Shown piece after piece: positions 45,391 through 54,154 of a DNA stretch of 64,000 nucleotides. Source of the stretch: a bacterium. GTDB taxonomy: Bacteria; Armatimonadota; Zipacnadia; Zipacnadales; UBA11051. A program made the translations under genes and the position numbers. Where the stretch lies: contig JAUVVY010000021.1 in assembly GCA_030604405.1 (NCBI GenBank), forward strand, positions 1-64,000, written 5' to 3'. Numbering within the stretch: position 1 is the stretch's first letter; each line of letters opens with the position of its first letter. The notes under the pieces were generated by a model, which did no database searches, had not been told where the DNA came from, and was given only the letters and a program-made list of their open reading frames with translations.

Positions 45391-45975
45391 ATGCAAATGC
45401 AGGACCAGTCGCAGACATCGGAACCAACCAAGGAATGCTATCGGTGCGGCAGGCAGTTGCCTGCCGACGCCAAGACGTGCCCTGTATGCGGCAGGAGACA
45501 GTACCGGATTTGCTATTGCGGCAACCGGATTCCGGTCAATACAGCGGAGTGTCCGCACTGTGGTGCCGACTGGTCGGACAGCACGCGCGTCAAGCGCAAG
45601 AAAAGCCGGTCGAGCAGGCTCAATTCGGCGGCACTGCTCAGAAGCGCCGGAATAGGGGCCGTAATAGCTCTGGTCATTGCAGGACTTTTCAACATTTTCA
45701 TCACTTATTTTGCGACAATCGGTGTGCAGGGCGAGGCTCTTCCTGATGACTTTTTTGGCCTATTGGATATGGCATCGGTGGGGCTCAGACGCGTTGCCGC
45801 GGCTTGGTGGCAAGCCGCGCTCACTCGCCGTGGCAGCATTCTGGCATTTGCCATTTGTCTAGCTGTGGGTGCGGGCATCGGGGCAGTGGCTTCTCTGGCG
45901 AAGGTCGCGACGCGGAAATTAGGCAGGCGCAGCAAAAGAGGAAGCAGTCGCCGGCGCAGCTCTCGCAGCAAGTGA
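45391..45975 (+). CDS. Double zinc-ribbon membrane protein, unknown
   Basis: About 194 residues. The N-terminus has zinc-ribbon cysteines: CYRCGRQLPADAKTCPVCGR and CYCGNRIPVNTAECPHCGAD (C-x-x-C pairs, one slightly irregular). A basic linker (RVKRKKSRSS), two hydrophobic segments (SAGIGAVIALVIAGLFNIFI about 86-105 and LAFAICLAVGAGIGAVASL about 150-168) and a very basic tail (RKLGRRSKRGSSRRRSSRSK) follow. It lies between the glycosyltransferase and the exosortase gene in the same direction. The role is unknown; the ribbons should be cytoplasmic. Confidence 0.72.
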   Translation: MQMQDQSQTSEPTKECYRCGRQLPADAKTCPVCGRRQYRICYCGNRIPVNTAECPHCGADWSDSTRVKRKKSRSSRLNSAALLRSAGIGAVIALVIAGLFNIFITYFATIGVQGEALPDDFFGLLDMASVGLRRVAAAWWQAALTRRGSILAFAICLAVGAGIGAVASLAKVATRKLGRRSKRGSSRRRSSRSK

Positions 45976-46000
45976 CGACTCAATTGGAAATAGCGATTGT

Positions 46001-46882
46001 ATGACACCAACAACGGACACAGCGGCAGATCCCGCAAGCGGCGAAGAAAATGGCAAGCCGACTCTCTGGCCGCTGGCGGTGGTAATTGCCCTGGTGTTGG
46101 TGGTCTTTTGGGATAACCTCCACTGGCTGGTGCGTACCTGGTCTGCCGACGAATTCTACAACCACGGCTTTCTCATCCCCATCATCAGCGGCTACCTGAT
46201 ATACCGCAAATGGGATCACCTCAAGCAGTTGCCGCGTGTGAACTTCTACGGTGGCATTGCAGTGATACTCGCCGCAGTGTCGTTGCACCTGGTGGCAACC
46301 TATCTGGATGTTCACTTTCCCTCCACCTTTGCGCTGATCGGAGTAATGACCGGGCTGGTGTGGTGGCTGTGGGGCTGGCAGGCTCTGAAGGAAATTGCAT
46401 TTCCGCTGCTGTTTCTGGTTTTCATGGTGCCACTGGGCAAACTGTTGATTGACCAGGTGGCGCAGCCGATGCAGCTATTGGGTGCGAAGCTAGCGGGCGG
46501 GGCGGCGCAATTTCTGGGCATGCCTGCGACCATTGACGGGATTTCGCTGCGAACTCCTGAATACAGCTTCGAAGTCGCGCTAGCCTGCAGCGGGTTGAAA
46601 TCGGCGATAGCTATGCTGGCTCTCGGCGCCTTGCTGGCCTACCTGGTCAGGGGCGTCTGGTGGAAGAAGGTGCTGATCCTTGTCGCATCGCTGCCGACGG
46701 CGATACTGGCCAACGCGATGCGGATCTGGCTGACGCTGGTGCTGGGCCGCGCGCTGGGCGAGAAGGCAGCCGAGGGTTTCTTTCACACTTTCTCGGGCAT
46801 GTTGGTTTTCCTACTGGCGTTCCTCGGGCTATTTGGGGTGACAAGCTTACTGAGATGCACGCAGCTACGCGAAGATATCTAG
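46001..46882 (+). CDS. Exosortase (EpsH-family transpeptidase)
   Basis: 293 residues with about eight membrane segments. The exosortase catalytic residues are all present: Cys196 in ALACSGLKS, Arg241 in PTAILANAMRIW and His262 in FFHTFSGMLVF. The N-terminal part has YNHGFLIPIISGYLIYR, typical of the family. Exosortases cleave C-terminal PEP-CTERM-type sorting signals of exported proteins, usually in genomes that make exopolysaccharide. It overlaps the EpsI-like gene by 28 bp. No protein in this window ends in a recognisable PEP-CTERM signal. Confidence 0.92.
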   Translation: MTPTTDTAADPASGEENGKPTLWPLAVVIALVLVVFWDNLHWLVRTWSADEFYNHGFLIPIISGYLIYRKWDHLKQLPRVNFYGGIAVILAAVSLHLVATYLDVHFPSTFALIGVMTGLVWWLWGWQALKEIAFPLLFLVFMVPLGKLLIDQVAQPMQLLGAKLAGGAAQFLGMPATIDGISLRTPEYSFEVALACSGLKSAIAMLALGALLAYLVRGVWWKKVLILVASLPTAILANAMRIWLTLVLGRALGEKAAEGFFHTFSGMLVFLLAFLGLFGVTSLLRCTQLREDI

Positions 46883-47520
46883 CAGCGGCCGTACTACTGG
46901 CGTTGAGCGTCGTAGCAGTGCGGGCTGTTCGGCACATGCGTGCGGTCGATGCCGGCTACATGCCCGACTTTAAGCAGATGCCCGAACGCATAGGTGAGTA
47001 TGTGGCCCACGACATGGAGCTAAGCGAAACGGTGGTCAATTTTCTGCGCCCGGACGCAATGCGCTCGGTCGAATACCGCTCGCCCAGTAGCAATCCGCCA
47101 TGGCTGGACATAAGTGTGATCTATGGCAAGGACTGGCGGCCGATTCATTCGCCGTTGCATTGCCTTGCCGCGGAGGGGTGGGCGATCGGCACCCAAGAGG
47201 AGATCACCATAGAGGTTCCGGACGGCCTGCCGCGTCAGGACACGCTCGTGGCCAAGCGGCTGCGTGCGGTCAGGGAGGGCGTAGAGTTGGTAGTGTTATA
47301 TGTGCTGGCCTATCCGGGAGGTACCACGTCAAGCTGGCCCAAATTCGCCTACAAAGTGGCCACGGGACGGGCCCGGGCCGGTGGCGTGATACTGCTGCTG
47401 CAGACGCCGGTAACCGGCGGGGATTGTGAAAGAGCGGAAGAGGCCGCCTCGAAGACCATAGCAGAAGTCTATCCGGCCTGTGTCAGCTTTTGGTACGAGG
47501 ATAACGACGCCGGCGAGTGA
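46855..47520 (+). CDS. EpsI-family exosortase partner protein
   Basis: About 221 residues. From the ATG at 46855 it has an N-terminal anchor (YLAAAVLLALSVVAVRAV) and then an EpsI-like periplasmic domain: MPERIGEYVAHDMELSETVV, RSVEYRSPSSNPPWLDISVI-type segment, DWRPIHSPLHCLAAEGWAIG, and VLYVLAYPGG. EpsI domains are found fused to or beside exosortases in exopolysaccharide loci. The coding sequence overlaps the end of the exosortase gene in another frame, implying translational coupling. The upstream frame extension lies wholly within the exosortase gene and is not used. Confidence 0.85.
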   Translation: MHAATRRYLAAAVLLALSVVAVRAVRHMRAVDAGYMPDFKQMPERIGEYVAHDMELSETVVNFLRPDAMRSVEYRSPSSNPPWLDISVIYGKDWRPIHSPLHCLAAEGWAIGTQEEITIEVPDGLPRQDTLVAKRLRAVREGVELVVLYVLAYPGGTTSSWPKFAYKVATGRARAGGVILLLQTPVTGGDCERAEEAASKTIAEVYPACVSFWYEDNDAGE

Positions 47521-47576
47521 GTTGGCCCAAAGAGGGCCAGGCTTTTGGGGATAAGAGGTACGCAGTCGTTCGGTAG

Positions 47577-49466
47577 GTGACATCCTTGACTAGACGGCGC
47601 GTGGTCAGCACAGTGCTTGTAGCACTCGCGATCGGGGTGCTTACAGGCGCGCTGGTGATGGCATTTCACAAGCCCGCGCCAGTGCCGGGAGGCAGCTTGC
47701 TCTGGCGGTTGGAACTGCTGTCCTACGACTGGCGATTGCCACGCCAACGGGTCGTGCCTGGCGATATAGTGATAGTGGCCATAGACAAGGAGTCATCTGA
47801 CAATTTCCAGAAGTGGCCCTGGCCGCGGTCGCTTCATGCAGCGCTGTTGGACAGGATCAGCAAAGCCGGGGCAAAAGCCATCGGGTTGGATGTCGTATTC
47901 AGCGAGGTCTCCAGTAACGCCGAGAGCGCTGATTGGCGCGAAGAGCCGGAACCCTCCCCTGACGATCGGGAGCTGGAGGAGGCACTGGAGGCCTCCGGGC
48001 AGGTGGTATTGGCCGCTCTGCTGCAGGAGCAGGAGAGCGATCGAGGGGACATGGAGTCGGCGATGACCTCGGCACAGTTCCCGTACTGGCGGTTCGAAGA
48101 TGCGGCTGCGGGTGTGGGCATCGTCAATTTCTCCAAGGACCTCGACGACGCAGTCCGCCGCATGCACCTGACTTACACCTATCAGGATGAGCGCGAACCC
48201 TCCTTTGCACTGGCGCTGCTGCAAGCGGCCGCCGCTGATGCAAGCCTTGCCCAGCAGATAGACACCGGGCCGCCCCATCCGTACTTGCCGGACAATACCA
48301 TTCTGATTGACTACGTCGGCCCAGCGCGGACTTTCAAGACGGTGCCATACTATCAGGCATTGGAGCCGGACCTCGTCCCTGACGAATTCTTCAACGACAA
48401 GATCGTTCTGATTGGCGCTACCGACCCTCTGCTGCAGGACATCCACCTTTCGCCCGTGGAGGGGGCCAAGGGCAGGGACATGGCGGGCGTAGAGATCCAG
48501 GCCAATAGTCTAGCCACGCTGCTGGGCGGCAAGTGGACGCGGCCTGTGCCTGTGTGGGTTACGTTGCTGGCGACGATGCTGTTGAGCGTGCTGGCCGCCA
48601 TCGGTACGGCCTTGTTGCGGCCGCTGCGGGCCCTGCCGATGGTGGCGGCTCCCGTAGCAGCCCTTGGAGTCGCGGTGCCGTTTGTGCTACTGCGTAGTTA
48701 TCTTATCTGGCTGCCGATGGTCGCGCCACTTGCGGCTCTGGCCATCTCCTACACTGCGGTCACGGTGTATATGTACGTGGTCGAGGAGCAGACGCGACGG
48801 GCTATCCGCGCCGCCTGGCAGCGCCGGGTCGCCCCGGAGGTGCTGGATGTCATACTCAAAGACCCGGAATTGGCCTATGTACACGGCAGGCGCACCGTGG
48901 CGACGACGCTTTTTTCCGACATCCGGGGCTTCACCATGATGTGCGACAACTTGGAGCCTGAGGAAGTAGTTGAAGTACTCAACGAATATCTTACTGAAAT
49001 GACGAAGGTGATTCGCAAGCACCGTGGAACTATACATAAATTTATCGGAGACGGAATCATGGCCGTCTTCGGCGATCCAATGCCTGACGACGGACATGCT
49101 GACCAGGCGGTCGCGGCAGCGCTGGAAATGCACAAGAGATTGCAGGAGATGCGCCAGTCAAGCGACAGTCCCTCTATCCGGCAGATGCGGATAGGCGTGG
49201 GAATTCACACCGGCGAGCTGGTGGCGGGGGACATTGGCTCTGCCGAATTCATGGAGTACACTGTCATCGGTGCGGCGGTCAGCGTGGCCTCGCGGTTGGA
49301 GACTTTGAACAAGGAGTTCAACACGGGCATAATTATCAGCGAAGATACGAAAAACGCCCTCGAGGCTGAGTACGACACCGAGGAGCTTGGCTTTCACGAG
49401 ATAAGAGGGATTGCTGAACCAATTAGGGTCCACGCCCTGGTGGTCCAACACGCCCGAGAAACGTAA
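47577..49466 (+). CDS. CHASE2 sensor with class III nucleotide cyclase domain
   Basis: About 630 residues. An N-terminal segment (VVSTVLVALAIGVLTGALVM) is followed by a CHASE2 domain (about 40-330: SYDWRLPRQRVVPGDIVIVA, LDVVFSEVSS, DEFFNDKIVLIGATDPLLQD, GVEIQANSLATLL), three membrane segments, and a cyclase domain. Metal aspartates are present (D448 in LFSDIRGFT, D492 in FIGDGIMAVFGDP). The transition-state Arg573 is kept, but the motif reads VIGAAVSVASRLE instead of VIGDxVNxAxRLE: the expected Asp and Asn are Ala566 and Ser569. Catalysis may be weak or lost. TTG 47586 (AGGTGA 5 nt before) may be the true start. A FecR-protein gene follows, a common partner of CHASE2 proteins. Confidence 0.9.
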   Translation: MTSLTRRRVVSTVLVALAIGVLTGALVMAFHKPAPVPGGSLLWRLELLSYDWRLPRQRVVPGDIVIVAIDKESSDNFQKWPWPRSLHAALLDRISKAGAKAIGLDVVFSEVSSNAESADWREEPEPSPDDRELEEALEASGQVVLAALLQEQESDRGDMESAMTSAQFPYWRFEDAAAGVGIVNFSKDLDDAVRRMHLTYTYQDEREPSFALALLQAAAADASLAQQIDTGPPHPYLPDNTILIDYVGPARTFKTVPYYQALEPDLVPDEFFNDKIVLIGATDPLLQDIHLSPVEGAKGRDMAGVEIQANSLATLLGGKWTRPVPVWVTLLATMLLSVLAAIGTALLRPLRALPMVAAPVAALGVAVPFVLLRSYLIWLPMVAPLAALAISYTAVTVYMYVVEEQTRRAIRAAWQRRVAPEVLDVILKDPELAYVHGRRTVATTLFSDIRGFTMMCDNLEPEEVVEVLNEYLTEMTKVIRKHRGTIHKFIGDGIMAVFGDPMPDDGHADQAVAAALEMHKRLQEMRQSSDSPSIRQMRIGVGIHTGELVAGDIGSAEFMEYTVIGAAVSVASRLETLNKEFNTGIIISEDTKNALEAEYDTEELGFHEIRGIAEPIRVHALVVQHARET

Positions 49467-49498
49467 TACGAGCTGTTGAACGAGAGGCGAGCCGATCC

Positions 49499-51184
49499 AT
49501 GAAGAGTCTGCGACGTTGCTTTTATATCGGTGTAGCGGCTGCGGCGATTCTGATGGTGGGGACGACCAGCGTCCAGGCCGCGCCAACGGCAAAGATCACC
49601 GCTATTGTGCTGTCGGTGCAGCACCGCAAAGGCGCTTCGGGAGAGTGGGCCAAAAGTAAGGTGGGCAGCTTACTACCCGCCGGCAGCCGCGTGCGCACCG
49701 GCAAGCGCAGCAAGTGCGAGATCAAGTTCCCGGACGGCAGCATAGTGCGCATGGGCCCCCGCAGCGACATGGTGATACAGGCTGTGACGGATCGCCAGAT
49801 GCAGCTCAAGTACGGCAGCTTGTGGGCGAAGTTCATTGCCGGCAGGGGGGCGCGGGTCCAGGGCGGCAGCGCAGTTGCAGCGGTCAAGGGGACGACGCTG
49901 GATTTCTCAAGCTGGCCGAATCCTGATGGCCTATCCAGCGACCGGTGTACAGTCTATGATACCTTGCAGGGCGTGGACTTTGCTACACCGCACGGCATTA
50001 CGTCTCTGATGGGCGGTTTCGGGGCCACGTGGTCACCCAGGCCGCCACCGCCCCCGGGCGCGCCGCCACCATCACCACCACCTGCACAACTTAGGCCACC
50101 GGGCGCATTTGCGCACGGGCAGTATTCGCCCCCGTCGTTTGGCTTCGCGTCAGGCTCTAACACGCAGACCACCCCGGGCGGAGATGCCGGCCTCACTCAC
50201 AAACAGACCCGATACTCCTCCAAGCGGTCGGTCAATATGCAATTGCCGGGCACTTACGGCGAGGAGGAGGGTAACCTGGAAGTCATAGTCCAGCAGGTTC
50301 CGGAGCGGAAGGTGCGTCCCGGCTCGGCTGCACTGTTCGCAATGGCTCAGATGCCTCGGGTGGCCAGCACATTCGTGGCGGCTACCGTGGCTCAGACCAC
50401 AATGCCGGGGAAAGTGTTCGGCAAGCGCTTCTTCGGGCCTTACCTCGATGCTGATGTGTTCGGCTTATGGGGCGACAACGACAGCATGGCGGGCCTGCGG
50501 CTGCGGCCCACTGCGATAGTCGGAGACTGGTACCTGGAGCTCGGCGCGACCACATGGAACGACTTTGAGGGCAACTGGCACACTCACCTCAGCGAAGGCT
50601 TTGCGGCCATAAGGCCGAAAGACAGCGAGATAACGATAGGTCGCCAGCACTTTCTGGAGGGGCCGGTCAACAACGCCGACCTCGGCACCATCATCGGCTT
50701 TGACACCATTGACGCCATCAGATGGCGGCGGCAGTTGAATGAGCGCTGGAGCGTGGATGTGGGGCTGGTACAGGATTACCTGCCATTCACCAACAAGGAC
50801 TTGAGCGGCCATTTTGTCAGGCTTCAAAGCAATGTTGACGAGGGCATGTTCGGCTTCAACTGGGTTCGTGAAAGCGGCAATGCCTCTGCCTACAGCATTG
50901 ATGCCTCGCTGCCGGCAGTGCCCGGCGTAATTGACCTTTACGGCGAATTCGGATGCAATAGCGCGCGCCGACATGTGGAGACATGGGGCATTTATCTGCC
51001 GGGACTCTACCAGGAGCATGACATAGACCTGTTTATCGAGAGAGCCTCGAGGAGTGGTGAGGCAACGCTTCACTCGCTGGTGGCGTACAAAGAGATCTCA
51101 GATGATGTTACCGGCGTGCTGCTGCTGCAGAAGAGCTCGGGCACTCCGTGGGGCATCTCTGTGGGCGGCATGTTGGAATTCTAA
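49499..51184 (+). CDS. FecR-domain protein fused to an outer-membrane beta-barrel
   Basis: 561 residues with a signal peptide (GVAAAAILMVGTTSVQA). Residues about 30-140 are a FecR domain: HRKGASGEWAKSKVGSLLPA, GSRVRTGKRSKCEIKFPDGS, and a YGSLWAKFIAGRG stretch with VKGTTLDF. A long Pro-rich linker follows (about 180-205). The C-terminal 250 residues have amphipathic strands with aromatic ends, such as DWYLELGATTWNDFEGNWHT, IRPKDSEITIGRQHFLEGPV, ERWSVDVGLVQDYLPF and LLLQKSSGTPWGISVGGMLE, ending in Phe as barrels do. Outer-membrane location is inferred. It starts 32 bp after the cyclase gene. Confidence 0.82.
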   Translation: MKSLRRCFYIGVAAAAILMVGTTSVQAAPTAKITAIVLSVQHRKGASGEWAKSKVGSLLPAGSRVRTGKRSKCEIKFPDGSIVRMGPRSDMVIQAVTDRQMQLKYGSLWAKFIAGRGARVQGGSAVAAVKGTTLDFSSWPNPDGLSSDRCTVYDTLQGVDFATPHGITSLMGGFGATWSPRPPPPPGAPPPSPPPAQLRPPGAFAHGQYSPPSFGFASGSNTQTTPGGDAGLTHKQTRYSSKRSVNMQLPGTYGEEEGNLEVIVQQVPERKVRPGSAALFAMAQMPRVASTFVAATVAQTTMPGKVFGKRFFGPYLDADVFGLWGDNDSMAGLRLRPTAIVGDWYLELGATTWNDFEGNWHTHLSEGFAAIRPKDSEITIGRQHFLEGPVNNADLGTIIGFDTIDAIRWRRQLNERWSVDVGLVQDYLPFTNKDLSGHFVRLQSNVDEGMFGFNWVRESGNASAYSIDASLPAVPGVIDLYGEFGCNSARRHVETWGIYLPGLYQEHDIDLFIERASRSGEATLHSLVAYKEISDDVTGVLLLQKSSGTPWGISVGGMLEF

Positions 51185-51252
51185 GCGGATGGCTGTGGCA
51201 GATCTTGTAGAGTAGCAATAATCGCGTATAATCTGAGGTGAGGTGAAGCACG

Positions 51253-52326
51253 ATGCAAAGACATCTGTATTGGGCACTGGCCCTGGTCGCGACGGCCGGG
51301 CTATTGATCGTGGCAGGCTGCGGTGGCGGCGGGGAAGGTGAAGCGGCCGCAACAGGCGGCCTGAAATTTGCGGTGAACTTCCCGCCGGTGCCGGACGGTG
51401 TAGAGCCGGCGGTAATCTATCAGGCGACAAATAGCATCACCATTGACATTGTTGACTCGGCCACGGGTACCAATGTGGTGGCTCAGGTGGTGCTGAATCG
51501 GCCATCGCCTGAAGGCGGACAGGTAACAACCACCATCGAGGCCATTCCCATTGGCGAGTGGCTGGTCAAAGTTCAGGGCTGGAGTCTTGAGGACGGTCTG
51601 GGGAATCTGTTGAGCCGAGTCTTCGACACGGCCCTAATTCTCATTGGTCAGACTACGACTAAGACGATGGTCATGGAGGGGTATCCCTACAGCATTGACC
51701 TATTCGCCTCGAGCAATCCGGTGCTGGTGGACGAGTTCACAGGTGTCTATGCCACCCCCAGAGCGGTCAATGGTGACATCCTGCTGGCATCATATCAATA
51801 CGAGTGGTCGTCCTCGGACCAAAATATCGCCGACCTTGTCACAAATGGGCCGGCTGCGGTCAATAGTGCGCTGATCGAAGGGAGCAGCCAGCTCTTCATC
51901 GGCATTGCGCGCGGCACATGCGACATATTCTGCCAGTTGGTACACGCGGAACCGAGCGGAGCTACTACTCCACAGCAGGCTGACGTCGTGGGCACACTGG
52001 CCCTGGTCGTAGATCCCAACATTGACGAGGTCATCGTATCCCCTGACACCATGGAGCTTTACAGCGGCAACCACGCTGACGCCACTGTGACCGCCAAGTA
52101 CGGAGGGAGCGAGGTTACAAACATCGAGTTCAGCTTTGCAAGTGACAACACAGGTGTGGCAACTGTGACCAAGACTGCGGCCAACACCTGCCGTGTGCAC
52201 GCCGTCAGTGGTGGAACGGCGACTGTCACCGTCACCCAGCCCTACACTAGCGCCAGCGCTACTATCGCAGTGACGGTGCGTGAGGGTGCGCTCCAAGTCA
52301 TCGTCAGTGGCGCTCCGGGCGGGTAA
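51253..52326 (+). CDS. Lipoprotein with bacterial Ig-like (BIG2) domain
   Basis: About 357 residues. GAGGTGAGGTGAAG lies before the ATG. The lipobox is LLIVAGC, followed by a Gly/Glu linker. Residues about 265-345 match the BIG2 pattern: VIVSPDTMELYSGNHADATV, FSFASDNTGVATVTKT and RVHAVSGGTATVTVTQPY. The middle (about 145-240: SIDLFASSNPVLVDEFTGVY then YEWSSSDQNIADLV) looks like a further Ig-like or beta-sandwich unit. It is probably surface or periplasmic, and could bind glycan or protein. Last gene before an intergenic repeat cluster. Confidence 0.8.
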   Translation: MQRHLYWALALVATAGLLIVAGCGGGGEGEAAATGGLKFAVNFPPVPDGVEPAVIYQATNSITIDIVDSATGTNVVAQVVLNRPSPEGGQVTTTIEAIPIGEWLVKVQGWSLEDGLGNLLSRVFDTALILIGQTTTKTMVMEGYPYSIDLFASSNPVLVDEFTGVYATPRAVNGDILLASYQYEWSSSDQNIADLVTNGPAAVNSALIEGSSQLFIGIARGTCDIFCQLVHAEPSGATTPQQADVVGTLALVVDPNIDEVIVSPDTMELYSGNHADATVTAKYGGSEVTNIEFSFASDNTGVATVTKTAANTCRVHAVSGGTATVTVTQPYTSASATIAVTVREGALQVIVSGAPGG

Positions 52327-52487
52327 GGCACGACAGATGCCGCTGATATTCACGGGTGGTTGTCAGGCCGAGGATGCCTTTACTGTCGCGTGGGTGAAGC
52401 TTGCGCGCCATAGCGTAGCGAAGGCGGGGCCTTCTAACCTGACAATACGTTTTGTTTGTTGCGTGCCTCGGGCTTCCCCCAAGAACC

Positions 52488-52568
52488 CCGTAGTTCGGGT
52501 ATGCCTAGTATAGTCCCGTGGGTCGGGCATCCCTAATATAGTCCCGTAGGTCGGGCATCCTGCCCGAC
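52488..52568. repeat. Dispersed hairpin repeat, three tandem 28-bp copies
   Basis: Units at 52488-52515, 52516-52543 and 52544-52568 share ccgt-[ag]-g-gtcgggcat. The last ends in the complete palindrome GTCGGGCATCCTGCCCGAC (52550-52568). The first two are partly decayed. A further degenerate piece (cctcgggcttcccc) lies near 52467. Confidence 0.72.
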
Positions 52569-52590
52569 TCCGTTGTCATTCGGAGCGCGT

Positions 52591-53244
52591 ATGCCAAGAC
52601 GCGGCTTCACACTCATAGAGTTGCTGGTCGTCATCGCCATTATTGCGATCCTGGCCGCGATTCTGTTTCCGGTGTTCTCGCGGGCGCGGGAGGCGGCTCG
52701 CAAGACGAGTTGTGCGTCGAATCTGCGCCAGCTTGGTCTCGCCAGCCACATGTACGCACAGGACCACGACGAGTTGCTGCCTTGCGACTATTACGCCTGC
52801 AACAGCAGCACCACTCATGCTCGGCTGGTGGGGCAGATTCTGCCATACATCAACAACACGCAAATCATGTACTGCCCCTCGGCCTGTAGAATACAAACGT
52901 GGGTGCCGGAGATCGTGGGTACAGAGGCCAACATCGCGGCCGGCAACATCGGCTATTACTGCTTCAGCTATGACCGAGCGCCCAGCACTGTAACCCCGCC
53001 GAAACCCAGCTACAGCACCTGGATTAGCTGGGCCTTTCTGATCAAGCGGACCGGTGACACGCCTCGGATCATGAGCGAGCAGTGGGACAGCGACTGCTGG
53101 CTGTGGTCGGACCCCTGGTGCAAGCTGACGCGCGTAGATCACGGTGTTACGTTACATGGCTCTCACGCGTGCTCTATCAACATCTGCTACCTCGACGGCC
53201 ACGTGAAGTTCCAGCCGACGCCGGCGAAGCTTGTATTCAAGTAG
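52591..53244 (+). CDS. Prepilin-like protein with H-X9-DG C-terminal module
   Basis: About 217 residues, from [20 protein letters not shown]: a type IV prepilin leader with cleavage between G and F, and the conserved Glu5 of the mature N-terminal helix. The helix runs into [20 protein letters not shown] and [15 protein letters not shown], the usual Armatimonadota/Planctomycetota type. The C-terminus has [20 protein letters not shown], a variant of the H-x9-DG motif. It should be cleaved by a prepilin peptidase and inserted by a type II secretion/type IV pilus-like system, whose genes are not here. GGAG lies 8 nt before the ATG at 52591. Confidence 0.93.
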   Translation: MPRRGFTLIELLVVIAIIAILAAILFPVFSRAREAARKTSCASNLRQLGLASHMYAQDHDELLPCDYYACNSSTTHARLVGQILPYINNTQIMYCPSACRIQTWVPEIVGTEANIAAGNIGYYCFSYDRAPSTVTPPKPSYSTWISWAFLIKRTGDTPRIMSEQWDSDCWLWSDPWCKLTRVDHGVTLHGSHACSINICYLDGHVKFQPTPAKLVFK

Positions 53245-53345
53245 CCGGGTAAGTGGCTTGCCTGCCCTGTTGCCGGGCGCAATAGTCTAACTTGCAGTTT
53301 CATTGTTAGCTTGTACGCTGCTCTGTGATGCGGCAGGCGGGCAGT

Positions 53346-54119
53346 TCAGTGCTCCAGCAATTCGGCGAACTCCAGGGCGTTTTGGACGGCCTGACCCTGG
53401 TAGTGGTTGTTAAACAGTACGTACGTGGTCTCGGCTGCCGCGTCTAACTCTTTGACCTTCGGCAGCCACTCCCGCAACTCGTCCTCGGAATAGAGGTAAT
53501 TGTACCGCTCCCAGGCCTCGTCGTGCTGCCACCACTTCTCGTAATTGCGCCCGTGGAACCGTATGTATGCCAGGTCAGATGTGGCCACGGCGATAGGCGG
53601 GATGAGGCTGTCGAACTGCGGCTGGTCAACACAACAAAAACCGAGGCTATGCTCGCGCAAGAAGTCGAAGGTCCGCTCGTCCTCGACCCAGCCCCGGTGG
53701 CGGAACTCCACCACTAGTGGCAGATCGGGCCACTGCTCGCGGATGAACGCCAGGTGGTTTACATTATCCTTGTCCAGTTTGAATGCGTTGGGGAACTGTA
53801 GCAGCACGCAGCCGAACTTGTCCGCGTCAATCAGTGGCGCCAGCGCGTCAACGTATTCGCGATAGATATTCGGCTCCTGCGAGCGCTCCAGTGTCATCTC
53901 CCTGGTGGCCTTCAGCGTGAAGATGAACTCGTCGGAAGTCTTGGCAGCCATTGCCGCCAGTGTTTGTGCCGAGGGCGGGCGGTAGTAGGTGTAGTTGACC
54001 TCGACGGTGTCAAATTTGTGCGCGTAGATGCTCAGAAAATCGCGCTTGTTGGTGCCCTCTGGATAGACGGGCCCAACCCAATCGTCGTAAGAGTATCCGG
54101 AGGTCCCGATGCGTATCAT
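53346..54119 (-). CDS. DUF72 (YecE-like) TIM-barrel protein
   Basis: About 258 residues. MIRIGTSGYSYDDWVGPVYP and FDTVEVNYTYYRPPSAQTLA are the family N-terminus; FIFTLKATREMT, GCVLLQFPNAFKLD, PLVVEFRHRGWVEDE, AYIRFHGRNYEKWW and YVLFNNHYQGQAVQNALEFA complete the DUF72 signature. The biochemical function is unknown for the whole family. The ATG at 54119 has GAGGTGG 5 nt upstream; the frame extends three codons further to a GTG. It starts a run of minus-strand genes read in order 58590 to 53346. Confidence 0.93.
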   Translation of the reverse strand: MIRIGTSGYSYDDWVGPVYPEGTNKRDFLSIYAHKFDTVEVNYTYYRPPSAQTLAAMAAKTSDEFIFTLKATREMTLERSQEPNIYREYVDALAPLIDADKFGCVLLQFPNAFKLDKDNVNHLAFIREQWPDLPLVVEFRHRGWVEDERTFDFLREHSLGFCCVDQPQFDSLIPPIAVATSDLAYIRFHGRNYEKWWQHDEAWERYNYLYSEDELREWLPKVKELDAAAETTYVLFNNHYQGQAVQNALEFAELLEH

Positions 54120-54154
54120 CCATTCCACCTCGCAATTGTTATCCCGGCGCCTGT

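Noticed and set aside
52488-52568. Short CRISPR array
   Set aside because: The 28-bp units abut with no spacers and match the dispersed hairpin family elsewhere in the window.
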